Shown: one piece after another, positions 18,024 through 27,262 of the stretch
Numbering within the stretch: position 1 is the first letter of the stretch
Layout: each line of letters opens with the position of its first letter
From: Leptothermofonsia sp049200465
GTDB lineage: Bacteria; Cyanobacteriota; Cyanobacteriia; Leptolyngbyales; Leptolyngbyaceae
Direction: 5' to 3'
Assembly: GCF_049200465.1 (NCBI RefSeq)
Contig: NZ_CP120836.1
Coordinates: 248,001 to 312,000 of the forward strand
Length of the DNA stretch: 64,000 nucleotides
The notes under the pieces: model-generated
Told to the model about the DNA's origin: nothing
Seen by the model: only the letters and a program-made list of their open reading frames with translations
The model's database searches: none
Translations under genes and position numbers: made by a program

Positions 18024-18812
18024 AAAGCACCTTAGGCGTGTTAGAAATTACCACAAAACAAGCTGAGAAACTGAAGGTATTGCCGCATCGTCAGTTGAGT
18101 CCTCACTTAGAGAACTGCTGTTTGCGTCTGAGTGCAACGGTATCGTATGAGCAAGCGGCGCAAGATCTAGCTTACTTGACCGGCATTCGGGTTGCTGCCA
18201 AAACGCAACAGCGTCTCGTGCATCGTCAAACCTTCGAGTTGCCAAACATCGAACAACCGATGGCAGAGTTGAGTATCGATGGTGGCAAAGTGAGAGTGAG
18301 AACTCCTTTAGGCGAACCCTGTGAATGGAAAGATTACAAAGCGATTGCTACCGACCAGGGAATAGTTGCCAACTTTCAAAACAATGCTCAATTGATTGAT
18401 TGGGTGAATGAGCAATCCCTGGCTCAACCCGTCGTTTGTTTAGGAGATGGTCATGATGGCATTTGGAATATCATCAGCCAAATTGCCACTGCTGAGCAAC
18501 GCTTAGAGATTTTGGACTGGTATCATCTGGTGGAGAACCTGCACAAGGTTGGTGGCTCCATCAAACGGCTCCATCAAGCAAAGGGGTTGCTATGGCAAGG
18601 TCAAGTTGAGGCAACAATTGCTTTGTTTGGTGAGTGTCGCAGAAAACAGGCAAAGAACTTTTGTGAGTATTTGCGTAAACATCAACATCGCATCGTCAAT
18701 TACGAGTATTTTCAGGCGGAAGGGTTGTACTCGATTGGTTCCGGTGCGGTTGAATCAGCTATCAAACAGATCGGTCAGCGGGTACAACTTTCAGGAGCAC
18801 AATGGCATCGGG

Positions 18813-19577
18813 GGCGTTGCTGAAACTGTAATGATTTAAGCTGGCAAAGGAACTGTCCAATCCTTCAAGGAGTGAAGCAGCAAACGAAGGGAACATTTCA
18901 GCATTGCGACAGACTTAGAGTAGCACAAGGTCTTGCGGTGCAACCGTGCCAAGTAGTGCCGCAGACGAGTGTTCTCCCCCTCCACGCGAGTCATGTAGGT
19001 TTTGCTCACAATCTGGTCGCCCTCTTCGATGAACATCGGGTAGACTTTCCATCCATCGGTGATATAGAAGAAGCATTGCCAGCATTTGACCATTGACCAC
19101 AGCCACTTGAATGTTTCCGCACTGCGGTCACCAATCACCCACGCCAAGATTCCGGCTCTCTTATGATTAACCGCTGTCCAAATCCATAGCTTGTTGCGCG
19201 TATTGCCTACAAAGGTTTGCAGTTCGTCCAAATCGGTGTTCTCTGGAATCTCCTCTACTTCTGGCGCATCCCGCAATTGGTGTCCTGCCGCCCGAATCCA
19301 ACGCAGAATCGTCGTGTGATGGATTTCGGTGACCCGTTCGATGCCTCGCAGTCCCATGCCGTTGAGGTACATCTTGATGCACAATTGCTTCACCTCATTC
19401 GAATAGCGCCAAGGATAGTAAGTTGCAAGAAATTGCCGACCACACTGCTTGCACTTGTAGCATTGTCTGCCTCGACGATGCCCGTTCTTTGCCGTTTCAG
19501 TTGAATTACATTGAGGACATTTCATCCTTCTCATCCTTCTATAATGCCAAATTGTGCATTACCCTTGCAGCAACGCC
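18813..19577 (-). mobile_element. IS1-family insertion sequence with 8-bp target duplication
   Basis: The 765-bp element is bounded by GGCGTTGCTG at 18813 and its complement CAGCAACGCC ending at 19577. The target duplication GCATCGGG is exact at 18805-18812 and 19578-19585. Length, ends and duplication size are those of the IS1 family. Confidence 0.9.
18836..19534 (-). CDS. IS1-family transposase
   Basis: 232 residues in a single frame. The N-terminal zinc-binding region has two CxxC pairs (CPQCNSTE and CYKCKQCGRQF), followed by an HTH (LRGIERVTEIHHTTILRWI). The catalytic DDE-type core is LDELQTFVG, WVIGDRSAETF and ITDGWKVY, with the C-terminal R-L-H-R-K-T-L-C-Y-S-K-S motif of IS1 enzymes. 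Unlike classical IS1, which needs a frameshift between InsA and InsB, here both parts are continuous, as in many cyanobacterial IS1 relatives. The gene appears intact and potentially active. Confidence 0.9.
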   Translation of the reverse strand: MRRMKCPQCNSTETAKNGHRRGRQCYKCKQCGRQFLATYYPWRYSNEVKQLCIKMYLNGMGLRGIERVTEIHHTTILRWIRAAGHQLRDAPEVEEIPENTDLDELQTFVGNTRNKLWIWTAVNHKRAGILAWVIGDRSAETFKWLWSMVKCWQCFFYITDGWKVYPMFIEEGDQIVSKTYMTRVEGENTRLRHYLARLHRKTLCYSKSVAMLKCSLRLLLHSLKDWTVPLPA

Positions 19578-19687
19578 GCATCGGGAAAATGTCGCGCAAG
19601 TGTTAGCTCATCGTTGTGCGTATCTCAATGGGTTAATTGGTTCACCATTGCCTATAAGTTAGGCATAATTGCTTATGAAAAAGTGAC

Positions 19688-20266
19688 ATGCTCCCTGTTT
19701 GTGGTAGTCAGGACAAGTCTCTTGAGCTTTGGAATTTATCTAAGAAAGAACATGCATGGAGTTTTAAAGAAACTGGCGGTTTACTTGACCCACACTTATC
19801 CTCCATAACATCGGTTGCAATTAGTCCAGACGATAAAATTTTAGCAAGTGGGGATGAAAATGGAATTATTAAAACTTGGGGGATCGAAAAGGGAACAACG
19901 GATAGAAAAAATAAGACTCACATTCCACGAACATCTATTAATCATTTAACTTTCAGCTCTGATGGTCAGATAATTATTAGTGCTAGTAATGATGGCAAGA
20001 TAAGGTTCTTTAGGGTAGAGGATTTAACGGAGACTCGAAAAATAGAAGTACATTCCTCTATTAGGTCAATAGCTTTCAGCCCTTCTGGTCAAATTCTTGC
20101 TAGTGGTAGTGATGATACTCAGATCAGAATTTGGGATGTCGAAAAGAACGAGCTTATTTGTACTCTTGATGAGCATAAGAAGGTGGTGACCGTAGCTTTT
20201 AGCACAGATGGGTTGCTTGCTAGTGGAAGTAAGGATGGAAAAATAAAGGTGTGGCGCGAGGGGTAA
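19688..20266 (+). pseudogene. WD40 repeat protein, 5' end lost to ISKra4 insertion
   Basis: At least four WD40 blades are readable: VAISPDDKILASGDENGIIK, LTFSSDGQIIISASNDGKIR, IAFSPSGQILASGSDDTQIR with IWDVE, and VAFSTDGLLASGSKDGKIKV. A partial blade precedes them (GSQDKSLELWNLSKKEHAW). The only ATG at the 5' end (19688) lies inside the insertion-sequence terminal repeat, so the true N-terminus and earlier blades or an effector domain are missing and are not found left of the element. WD40 proteins of cyanobacterial accessory regions often carry ATPase or protease partners; which one is lost here is unknown. Codon usage is A+T-richer than in the core genes. Confidence 0.75.
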
Positions 20267-20447
20267 TAGTCTATGGAACTGTTTGATGGCGAAGATGATA
20301 AGTCTAGGATGCCGACACTCAATTTGGCGGGAAACCCAATAGCATTTCAAGCAGTACCCGGATAAACTTTATAGATCAAAAAATCATTCTCGACAAATAT
20401 TATTTGTACTATAGTTTTCCTCATATTTTCTATTTAGGAGGGGTAAC

Positions 20448-20864
20448 ATGGCTAGTGATGAACTTATGCTCCAGCTCCGAGAGAACATAGAGGAAGAGTT
20501 ATATCCTTATGGTTCATACCTTGCTATGCGAGGGGCGAAAGAAGGTGAACAACGTTTTGGAGTTCCTGAAATTGCACTTGCAACGCTCGCAGTCCTTGCA
20601 TGGGTTCTTCAACAGTTTCTCCAAGCTTATATTCAAGCAAAAGGTACCCAGTTGGCACAGCGAGAAGAGGAGAATCAGTTAAGAAATCTTGAAATACAAG
20701 TTAGATCTCTAAAGGAGGAACTTCAGCTTGCTCAGGAGTGGCAAAACGAGATGGAAGTTAAGTGGATGAGTCTTGTCCAACAATTGCCTCCAGATTTACC
20801 TTCAAACATATTGCCAGAACAAATAAATAACGATGAGTTGATTCAAATCTTATCGGACTTTTGA
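20448..20864 (+). CDS. unknown protein with one hydrophobic helix and a coiled coil
   Basis: 138 residues with a good Shine-Dalgarno (AGGAGGGG, 5 bases before the ATG). Residues about 39-65 (PEIALATLAVLAWVLQQFLQ) form one hydrophobic helix, followed by a long charged heptad helix (REEENQLRNLEIQVRSLKEE) and an acidic C-terminus. This suits a membrane-tethered or oligomerising accessory protein. No named family is recognised. It lies in the A+T-richer island between the truncated WD40 gene and the 20947 gene, 83 bp before the latter. Confidence 0.6.
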   Translation: MASDELMLQLRENIEEELYPYGSYLAMRGAKEGEQRFGVPEIALATLAVLAWVLQQFLQAYIQAKGTQLAQREEENQLRNLEIQVRSLKEELQLAQEWQNEMEVKWMSLVQQLPPDLPSNILPEQINNDELIQILSDF

Positions 20865-20946
20865 CTTTCAGAGCGAGCATCACACAAAGCTTCTGTAGCA
20901 ATATGCCAGTATTTTGAAAAAGTATAGCTTGTGAGTAATAAATACA

Positions 20947-22146
20947 ATGCTCCTTCTAGAAATGGCTCTAACTGGAAGGCTAGTTTCAGGGTCTCCATTA
21001 AATGGTGAAACTCGATATTACCTCGCTAGTGCCGCTCTTGACTGTCTTGCTATCTCAGGAAGCACATTCTTTTCTGACTCAGACTCAGAAAGTAGTAAGC
21101 AAGTCATTGAAGCACTTTCCCACAATATCGATCAAGTTTCATCCATATTGTCACAGCAATGAGAGAATTTACCTAACTGGGTTAATCACTTGCTTTCAGC
21201 AGTTCAGAGCTTACAACATGTAATTGAGATCTATAAGCAAGAGAATCGTGTTGATGCAATTCCTGCAACTGATGGGTTGATTCAAATTGTCTTGCATGCA
21301 GCAAAATTAAATCTGCTTGCGTTAAATAATAAAGACTATGCAGCAGCTATCGTAATTGCACAAATGGATTCCTGGTTGAGTACTCATACTTCCTATGCTG
21401 TTTTACATTATTCCATTCTCGCGAGAGCATGCGCTAGACAAATATTTGGCGAAGGACATAATTTGCCTTCTTTAGAAGCTGCAAATTTTTATAAGGATAA
21501 AGCTTACGAGCTTTTGGATAGAGCAGATGAAATCAACCAGACACACTATACTTCAGAATACTATAGTCATATTCTCATTGCAGCAAATCAGACTTTGCCA
21601 CTGTACAGCACTTCATTACGACTTTTGGGATGGTCAAAAGAGTTATATCAATCTCTCGATATAGATATTTCGCAAGATTTGATTAAGGAAATTGGTGTTG
21701 CTGAGGAATGTCGTGTGGCTTGTATTGAGACATTATCTACAGCAGGTGTTTTTCAAATTGATCAGGTTCTAAACATAGCCCTTCTAAACATCCAATTAGG
21801 CGAACCCTTAAGTTCTGCTTTGCAAAAAAGTTCTCGTGATGCTTGTGCTCGTATACCACACTACCCTGTTCGCTTGCGTAAAGAGTGGCAGCAACTTCTA
21901 GAAAGACTAGATGAGCTTTGTCATCTTCCATGTGGAGAAGATCAGCGACTTCGTATGTTTGCTATGCTTGCATACATCATGCAAGAGCGTATAAAAGAAA
22001 TATTTAATGATAAACATGTATTAGAGGCGGTAGTAGCACATCAGCGTCGTTCAGGATTTCCACTGTACCAGAATTACTACACACCACCGCTCAATCCAGT
22101 GAATGATATATATTCGTTGCTACTAGAATTTTCTACACTTAGATGA
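20947..22146 (+). CDS. unknown helical protein with in-frame TGA at codon 72
   Basis: A single frame runs from ATG 20947 to 22146, broken only by TGA at 21160-21162. The first part is 71 residues (MLLLEMALTGRLVSGSPLNG...). After the stop the frame continues ENLPNWVNHLLSAVQSLQHV and reads openly for 328 codons, with a possible TTG restart at 21190. The long part is all-helical and TPR-like in feel (LDRADEINQTHYTSEYYSHI, LLNIQLGEPLSSALQ), without a motif I can name. Either the gene was recently inactivated by a nonsense change, or the two pieces are separately translated. It ends 152 bp before the toxin-antitoxin pair. Confidence 0.55.
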
Positions 22147-22298
22147 AGGATGATGCATTTTTTACTTAAGCTAATTTGTCAATTTTCGAGTTTGTAAGGA
22201 GTATCTGCAACGAAAACTCTGTGGGTGCATAATTATGGCATCTGTCAGGATTGTGCTGAGAGAAATCACAGCGTTGTTTACTAGCTAAGAGCACTACT

Positions 22299-22559
22299 AT
22301 GAACATCACCTTAGAATTACCTTCAGAGCTAGAACATGAACTAGCCAGAGAGGCATCCCAGCTTAAATTGCCTCTAACAGAGTATATTCTCCGCGTTCTA
22401 TCCTTTCGCCCTTTTCTGCAAAATCCTCCTAAAACAGGGGTAGAACTTGTTAGCTATTGGGAAAGTGTTGGGGTGATCAACTCCCGACCTGATATTACTG
22501 ACAGCCAGGAGCATGCACGTAGACTGCGCGACCAAGCTGAACACCGTGAGCGGGCTTAG
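22299..22559 (+). CDS. antitoxin, VapB-like
   Basis: 86 residues beginning MNITLELPSELEHELAREAS, a beta strand followed by a helix as in ribbon-helix-helix or similar antitoxins. A polar C-terminal tail (DSQEHARRLRDQAEHRERA) could wrap the toxin. It is followed after 7 bp by a PIN-domain gene, the standard antitoxin-toxin order. It presumably represses its own promoter in the 150-bp gap upstream. The family is inferred from size and context more than from a unique motif. Confidence 0.75.
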   Translation: MNITLELPSELEHELAREASQLKLPLTEYILRVLSFRPFLQNPPKTGVELVSYWESVGVINSRPDITDSQEHARRLRDQAEHRERA

Positions 22560-22566
22560 GTAGCGA

Positions 22567-22947
22567 ATGTATCTAGTCGATACTGATATCATGATCGATA
22601 TTCAGAGAGGTTATGAGCCAGCACTGGCTTGGTTTGCCTCTCTCCCAAATCTGCCAAGTATCTCTGGATTTGTCGTGATGGAGTTGATTCAGGATGCTCA
22701 GAATAAGCAACAGGTGCGTCAGGTTCTACAGCTTGTATCACCGTTACCAATAGTTTGGCCGACTGAAACTGATTGTGCCCGTGCCCTATCTGACTTCACG
22801 GCTTATCATCTGTCGCATAAGGTTGGTCTGATTGATGCCTTGATTGCGGCCTGTGTCGTTGGACGTAACGCAACCCTCTGCACTTTCAACGTGAAGCACT
22901 ATCGAGTCATCCCAGGCTTGAGCCTAGAGCAACCCTATAGTCGCTGA
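22567..22947 (+). CDS. vapC: PIN-domain toxin (VapC family)
   Basis: 126 residues, the normal size for VapC. The acidic active-site residues of PIN ribonucleases are present: D5 and D7 in MYLVDTDIMID, E in VVMELIQD, D in GLIDALIAA, and the C-terminal CTFNVKHYR, where N replaces the common D as in many members. Toxins of this type cut tRNA or rRNA and are held inactive by the upstream antitoxin. The pair lies inside the mobile-element island, typical for such modules. The 22948-23180 gap shows nothing further. Confidence 0.88.
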   Translation: MYLVDTDIMIDIQRGYEPALAWFASLPNLPSISGFVVMELIQDAQNKQQVRQVLQLVSPLPIVWPTETDCARALSDFTAYHLSHKVGLIDALIAACVVGRNATLCTFNVKHYRVIPGLSLEQPYSR

Positions 22948-23180
22948 AGCCGCCTAACATAGGCCCTGAGGGAGACGGAGTCAACAGTCAACTGTGAAAA
23001 GATACCGAGTAAATTGATGCACAGACTCAAAACGCAGCAGACCATAAGCCATCCTAAAAAGCTGGCTAAATTGCATTCAATATTTCATTCCTAAATACGT
23101 TCCATTCGTTGAACTGTCGTGTGTCTTTTAGCGTGACTTAAGCCGTAGAATTGCCGCACTCACCTGCTGTAGTAGTCATT

Positions 23181-24441
23181 TCAACTGGGCTTTGGGACTA
23201 GCATCGCCGCTAACGGCGACCTCTTCCGCTGGAGCGCTGCCAGATAGCGGTCTTCGTCATAGGGCACTCGGTCTTGCCAGCAGCGCCAGAGAATTCGTCC
23301 CCACTTATACGCCAGAGCGCGAATCGCTTTGGGATGACTTTTGCCCGATCGCCGCTGCTGCTGATAGAACGCATTGGCCCACGATGAGTGTCGCCGCGAC
23401 TGGTCAGCCCACTCCACAAAGGACTGCCGCAGAAACTTTGGACAACTCCAGCGCCAGTGCGTCCAGCGTTTCTTGCCACTCTCTTCTTTGACCGGTGCAA
23501 TGCCGATATAGCTCATAAACGCCTGGGCGTTGCCGAAGCGACTGCGGTCATCACCAAAGGCAACCAGCAATCGAGGGGCTAAATGGGGGCCTGCTCCTGG
23601 TAAAGCCTCGAAAACGCCGCATCTGGCAAAGACTGAAACAACTACTCAATCGTTTGATTCAACTCATCGAGTCGATGCAAGAGTGCCTTGAGTTGAATCA
23701 CCAGCGTTTGCACCAGCCATTGCATCGGTTTGACGATGCCTGGGTCTTCTGTCAGCGGGGTACCAGCGGTTTGAATCTGGTGAATGCGCCGTTCAATGGC
23801 GCTATGGCGAATGACTCGATGAGACTGGAAGAACTGAGTCAATTCCTCAGCCGAGGCAGCTTGGGCGCAGTGGAGATCAGGGTATTGAGTCATAAAGTCG
23901 CAAAACACTTGAGTATCTTTATCCTCAAACCAATCCAGCACTTGGGGGTAGAAGTTCTTCAGCGCAGCGGTCATACGATTGGTCAACCGCACCTTCTCGC
24001 CCACCAGCATGCGGCGAGATTCACTCCACTGCCGCAAGGCTCGCAGTTCACAAGATGCGGGTTGCCACGGAGGAATCTTGTCAGGATGCTTGAGCAGCAG
24101 CTCAATTAGAATTTGAGCATCCACGGGGTCTGATTTTGCGCGTGAGGGCTGAAAGGCTCGCCGATAGTTGGAGACTGTGCGCGGATTGATGGGAAACAGC
24201 ACTAGGTTTTCGTACTGGCACAGTGCGTAAATCAGGGGGTCCTCGCTTTTGCTCCAGACAGATGGCGATTGGGTCATTGCCGTATCGCTGTTGCAAGGTC
24301 GCAACCCAATTGGCAATCTCTTGCGGTTGAGTGCCGATCACGCTGTATTCTCGCTGTGCGCTCTCGGGGGTCATACAGACAGATGTCGTGTTTACGATCT
24401 GACCAGTCGATGCCGATGTAGGCGACAAAGGTTCTTTCCAT
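23181..24441 (-). pseudogene. decayed IS110-family transposase
   Basis: The start ATG is complementary to 24439-24441 and reads MERTFVAYIGIDWSDRKHDI, the DEDD N-terminus of IS110 enzymes. Several frameshifts follow. The other frames supply CLEQKRGP, ALCQYENLVLFPINPRTVSN, SRAKSDPVDAQILIEL, LRQW and, further on, the transposase_20-type C-terminal region AFGDDRSRFGNAQAFMSYIG with APVKEESGK. There is a stop (TAG) near 23650 where Q is expected, and another break near 23590. At least three lesions make the gene non-functional. Three stem-loops upstream (24559-24790) may be the remnant of its guide RNA region. Confidence 0.85.
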
Positions 24442-24558
24442 CAGCTAAGTTGGGGATAGTTTGTTGTCAGGAACTGGGCTGCCTGCTTCTGAGCGAAGAG
24501 ATTATGGAAGGTGTGAAAACCACGCAATCCCTGAGAATTCGTTAAGGGAAGCCGGTCA

Positions 24559-24790
24559 GGGTTGAGGCGAGGCAATATGTTAGTAGACATCCGGCTGTCT
24601 GACGTTGGATGGTCGTCCTCAATCCCTAGCCCAGTCTCTTTTCCTAATTACCATTTCTCTGGCTCTTAGCGAGCTGCATGAGAGGAGCGAAGCAATATGT
24701 TAGTAGACATCTGCCGGTCGCTCACTGCATGGTCGTCTCCTCTCTTGCGCTGTTCCGTCTCCCCATAACTGCGTTGGTGCGGACGGAACA
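24559..24790 (-). ncRNA. candidate IS110 bridge-RNA region: three stem-loops, two with a shared core
   Basis: Read on the minus strand, the transposase leader contains three structures in order. SL1 is TGTTCCGTC/GACGGAACA (24751-24790). SL2 is closed by GAGAGGAG/CTCCTCTC (24680-24744). SL3 is closed by GGATTGAGG/CCTCAACCC with one mismatch (24559-24625). SL2 and SL3 share the internal sequences ACGACCAT and GATGTCTACTAACATATTGC, but their outer stems differ and remain paired. A 5' stem-loop followed by two stem-loops with large internal loops, just upstream of the recombinase, is the layout of IS110-group bridge RNAs. The strong similarity of the two loops is unusual, so other explanations remain open. 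Confidence 0.4.
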
Positions 24791-24949
24791 AAGATTATCG
24801 GTGGGAGTTCAAGGTTATCTACCGCCGCACAACTTCACCGTTATGCCGTAAGGCGATTGGTGGAGACCGCACTTGAAGGTTATCTGTCAGCATCTAAAGT
24901 TAAGTAATTCGAGATAGTCTGTGGGATACGTTTTCAGATTGCTTATGGT

Positions 24950-25592
24950 GTGTCAAAAACAGATACAACTCCTAATCAAAGATTAGAATATCTTTACAAA
25001 GAGTATGTAAGACTTAATAACAAGGCAGAAAGTTTGATAAGTAGCACTTATGACGATTTCAAGTCACTTGGAGTAGTAGGCGCAGTTATCATTGTCTGGG
25101 AAACCAATTTCAGAAATCATTCTGCCCACAATTCCAAAACTTGATTCAAGTCTGTTTTTGTTTTTGGAAAGTCTGTTTTTGTTTTTGGTTTTTTGGCGTT
25201 TACTTATAATCTTGGGGTTAGTTGCATTATCAAACTTAATTAAACAATCCTATTCTTGGTATTTTGTCTATAACTTGCAAGCATATGAAATGGAAATCAA
25301 AAAAGAATTAAGAGAGGCAGAAGATTCACAAGTTTTCAATTTCAATTTAGGCAAAGGAGAGACAAGATTTGGAGAGACAAGATTTATCGTAGCGTCATAC
25401 CACTTAGCATTCAGAACATTTGTGCTTTCATTCACTGCTTTCATTACTTTTATACCTTTCGCAATTCTTTGTTACTCAAGCGTTTTTTATGCGGCGCTCT
25501 ATCTTGCGATATCACTTATCGGATTTACAGTTTATTTGCAAATTTTCACGAGAGTATTAAAGCAATACTCTAGCCACAAGTTTTTGCTGTAA
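24950..25592 (+). CDS. membrane protein of unknown function, frameshifted
   Basis: The first frame (GTG 24950) gives MSKTDTTPNQRLEYLYKEYV with a helix and VVGAVIIVW. One base inserted in a GGG run near 25100 shifts it. The next frame continues KPISEIILPTIPKLDSSLF and LFLFLVFWRLLIILGLVALS, then a soluble stretch (LQAYEMEIKKELREAED) and two more hydrophobic helices (FVLSFTAFITFIPFAILCY; FYAALYLAISLIGFTVYL). The reconstructed product is about 210 residues with three or four membrane helices. The N-terminal helix plus membrane hairpin is reminiscent of SLATT-type effector proteins, but no diagnostic motif supports this. It is A+T-rich, like other island genes. Confidence 0.5.
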
Positions 25593-25739
25593 GTATAAAT
25601 AGAGTAGATAAAATTTTTCATGAAATATGAATAATGGACTTGCTGAGGTGTATTAAACGATTCAAAAAATACCAATTTGTCAAAGCAGCCCAATCGGGTC
25701 GAGGAGAGCATTTAACTCTCCCCCAACCCCCCCCCGATT

Positions 25740-27237
25740 GCTATCCATTAGGCACCAGTACGTAGAAGTGTTACAGGATATGGATTAGAGGAATCGGATG
25801 TGAGAGTCTAATGGCAAGCTGTTGAACTATTTGGAGCGGAGACCGATGCAAGATTGGGCACGCTAAGAGATTAAAAGCCATCCCTTTTGCGATTTTCGGC
25901 ATGGGCAACGCCTGCGAGAAATCGTGCGTCGTTTCGCCCAACATCCAACTGAGAGTGTGCCGCAAGCGAGTACGAGTGCATCTGAGAGTCAAAGTATCTA
26001 TCGGTTTTGGGCTAACAAGCGGGTGAAGCCAGAGCAGATTTTAGCGAGTCATCGAGTCAGTGTGGTGGAGCGAGCCAACGGGCAGGCGGTGGTGTTGGCG
26101 ATTCAGGACACGACAGATTTAGACTTCAGCGGGTTGAAGCAAACCAGTGGATTAGGCTTTATCCATCAGAGCCAGCAACAGGGCATTAAAGTGCATAGCT
26201 GCTTTGCCGTCAGTGGTGGCGGTGAACCGTTGGGGCTACTGCACCAGCACACCTGGACACGCAACGAGCGTTCTGGCAAGCGGAACGAGCGGCGGAAAAA
26301 GGCCACCTGTGACAAGGAAAGTGGACGCTGGCTCGACACGCTTAGAGCGGCGGAAGTGGGCATCGACGAGTCCATGTGTTTGGTCCATGTGGGCGACCGA
26401 GAAGCCGATATTTACGACCTGTTTGTCCAGCCCCGACGCGCTCATAGCCACTTGCTGATTCGCGCTGAGCATAATCGCAAAGTGCAGCACGAGTTGGACT
26501 ATTTGATTCCCACGCTCGAACAAGCGCCCATCCTGGGACAACAAACAATAGACCTCGAGCGTAATCCCGAACGCCCCGCGCGACGGGCAACCTTAACCCT
26601 ACGGGGAATGCAAGTGACCATTGCGGTGCCCCGTCCTCACAAAGGGCCCAACCAGTGTCAGCCTGTCACCTCAATGTGCTACGCGTCGAAGAAGCGAGTG
26701 TCCCAACCGAGGGTAAGCCTATTCGTTGGTTACTGCTCACGCCCCTACCGATTGACAGCCTCGAGCAGGCTTGGCGGTGTGTGCGTTGGTACAGCCTGAG
26801 ATGGTTGATTGAGCGATTTCATTTCACCCTCAAAAGCGGCTGTCGGATTGAAGCCTTGCAACTGGAAACCGCACAGCGCTTGCTCAATGCCTTGGCGACT
26901 TACTCAATCGTGGCCTGGCGCTTAATGAGGCTGGTCTACCGCGCTAGACTCTGCCCGGATGACTCCTGTGAAAGAGTCTTACAGCCAGTTGAATGGAAAT
27001 TGTTGCGCCGCAAGTTTGAACCCCAAAATCGCTCCAAAAAGCCGCCAACGATTCGTCAAGCCGTACGCTGGATTGCTCAACTCGGAGGTTTTCTAGCTCG
27101 TACGGCAGATGGTGAGCCGGGCTTGAAAAGGTTGTGGCGAGGGCTTGGAGTATTGCATCACTTACTCCAAGGAGCACAACTTGCGGCTAAAGCCTAAGCT
27201 TGATCAAGCTTCCGCTCACTTTTGCGTAATGGATAGC
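25740..27237 (+). mobile_element. IS4-family insertion sequence
   Basis: The ends share GCTATCCATTA at 25740-25750 and its complement at 27227-27237, giving an element of about 1.5 kb around a Tn5-like transposase gene. The exact termini and target duplication are not certain. Confidence 0.65.
25846..27197 (+). pseudogene. Tn5/IS4-like transposase with stop and frameshift
   Basis: ATG 25846 reads MQDWAR and then hits TAA at 25864-25866. Beyond it the same frame gives the Tn5-type N-terminal DNA-binding region (FRHGQRLREIVRRFAQ) and the catalytic core with AIQDTTDLDFSG, GREADIYDLF-like GDREADIYDLF and LLIRAEHNRK. Near 26650-26700 the frame changes, and the following frame supplies the YREKK-type region (WRCVRWYSLRWLIERFHFTL, KSGCRIEALQLE) to 27197. 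Two independent lesions imply an inactive copy. The DDE residues themselves are preserved. Confidence 0.8.
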
Positions 27238-27262
27238 ATCATGCGGGTCCGCAATGGGCGGC

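Larger units (their letters stand above)
18020..19662 (+). pseudogene. ISKra4-family transposase disrupted by IS1
   Basis: The first segment (18020-18812) encodes about 264 residues with features of ISKra4 transposases: VSYEQAAQDLAYLTG, ELSIDGGKVRVR, CLGDGHDGIWN, LDWYHLVENL and the C-terminal YSIGSGAVESAIKQIGQRV. The frame is broken after QLSGAQW by the IS1. It resumes on the far side, once one copy of the 8-bp duplication is removed, as HRENVAQVLAHRCAYLNGLI ending at 19662. The interrupted gene is otherwise intact, so the IS1 insertion looks recent. Confidence 0.85.
17706..19695 (+). mobile_element. ISKra4-family insertion sequence, interrupted by IS1
   Basis: Terminal inverted repeats GGGAGCATGTCACTTTT are at 17706-17722 and, as the complement, at 19679-19695. 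Without the IS1 insertion and its duplicated target the element would be about 1217 bp. It carries a small upstream frame and the transposase. Its right end cuts into a WD40 gene. Confidence 0.75.

Noticed and set aside
21160..21162. Selenocysteine codon
   Set aside because: There is no selenocysteine insertion hairpin just after the codon and no SelA/SelB genes in the window; SelD alone also serves selenouridine synthesis.
24559..24745. Integron attC sites
   Set aside because: The paired palindromes lack the conserved GTTRRRY and RYYYAAC core sites, and no integrase or cassette array is nearby.
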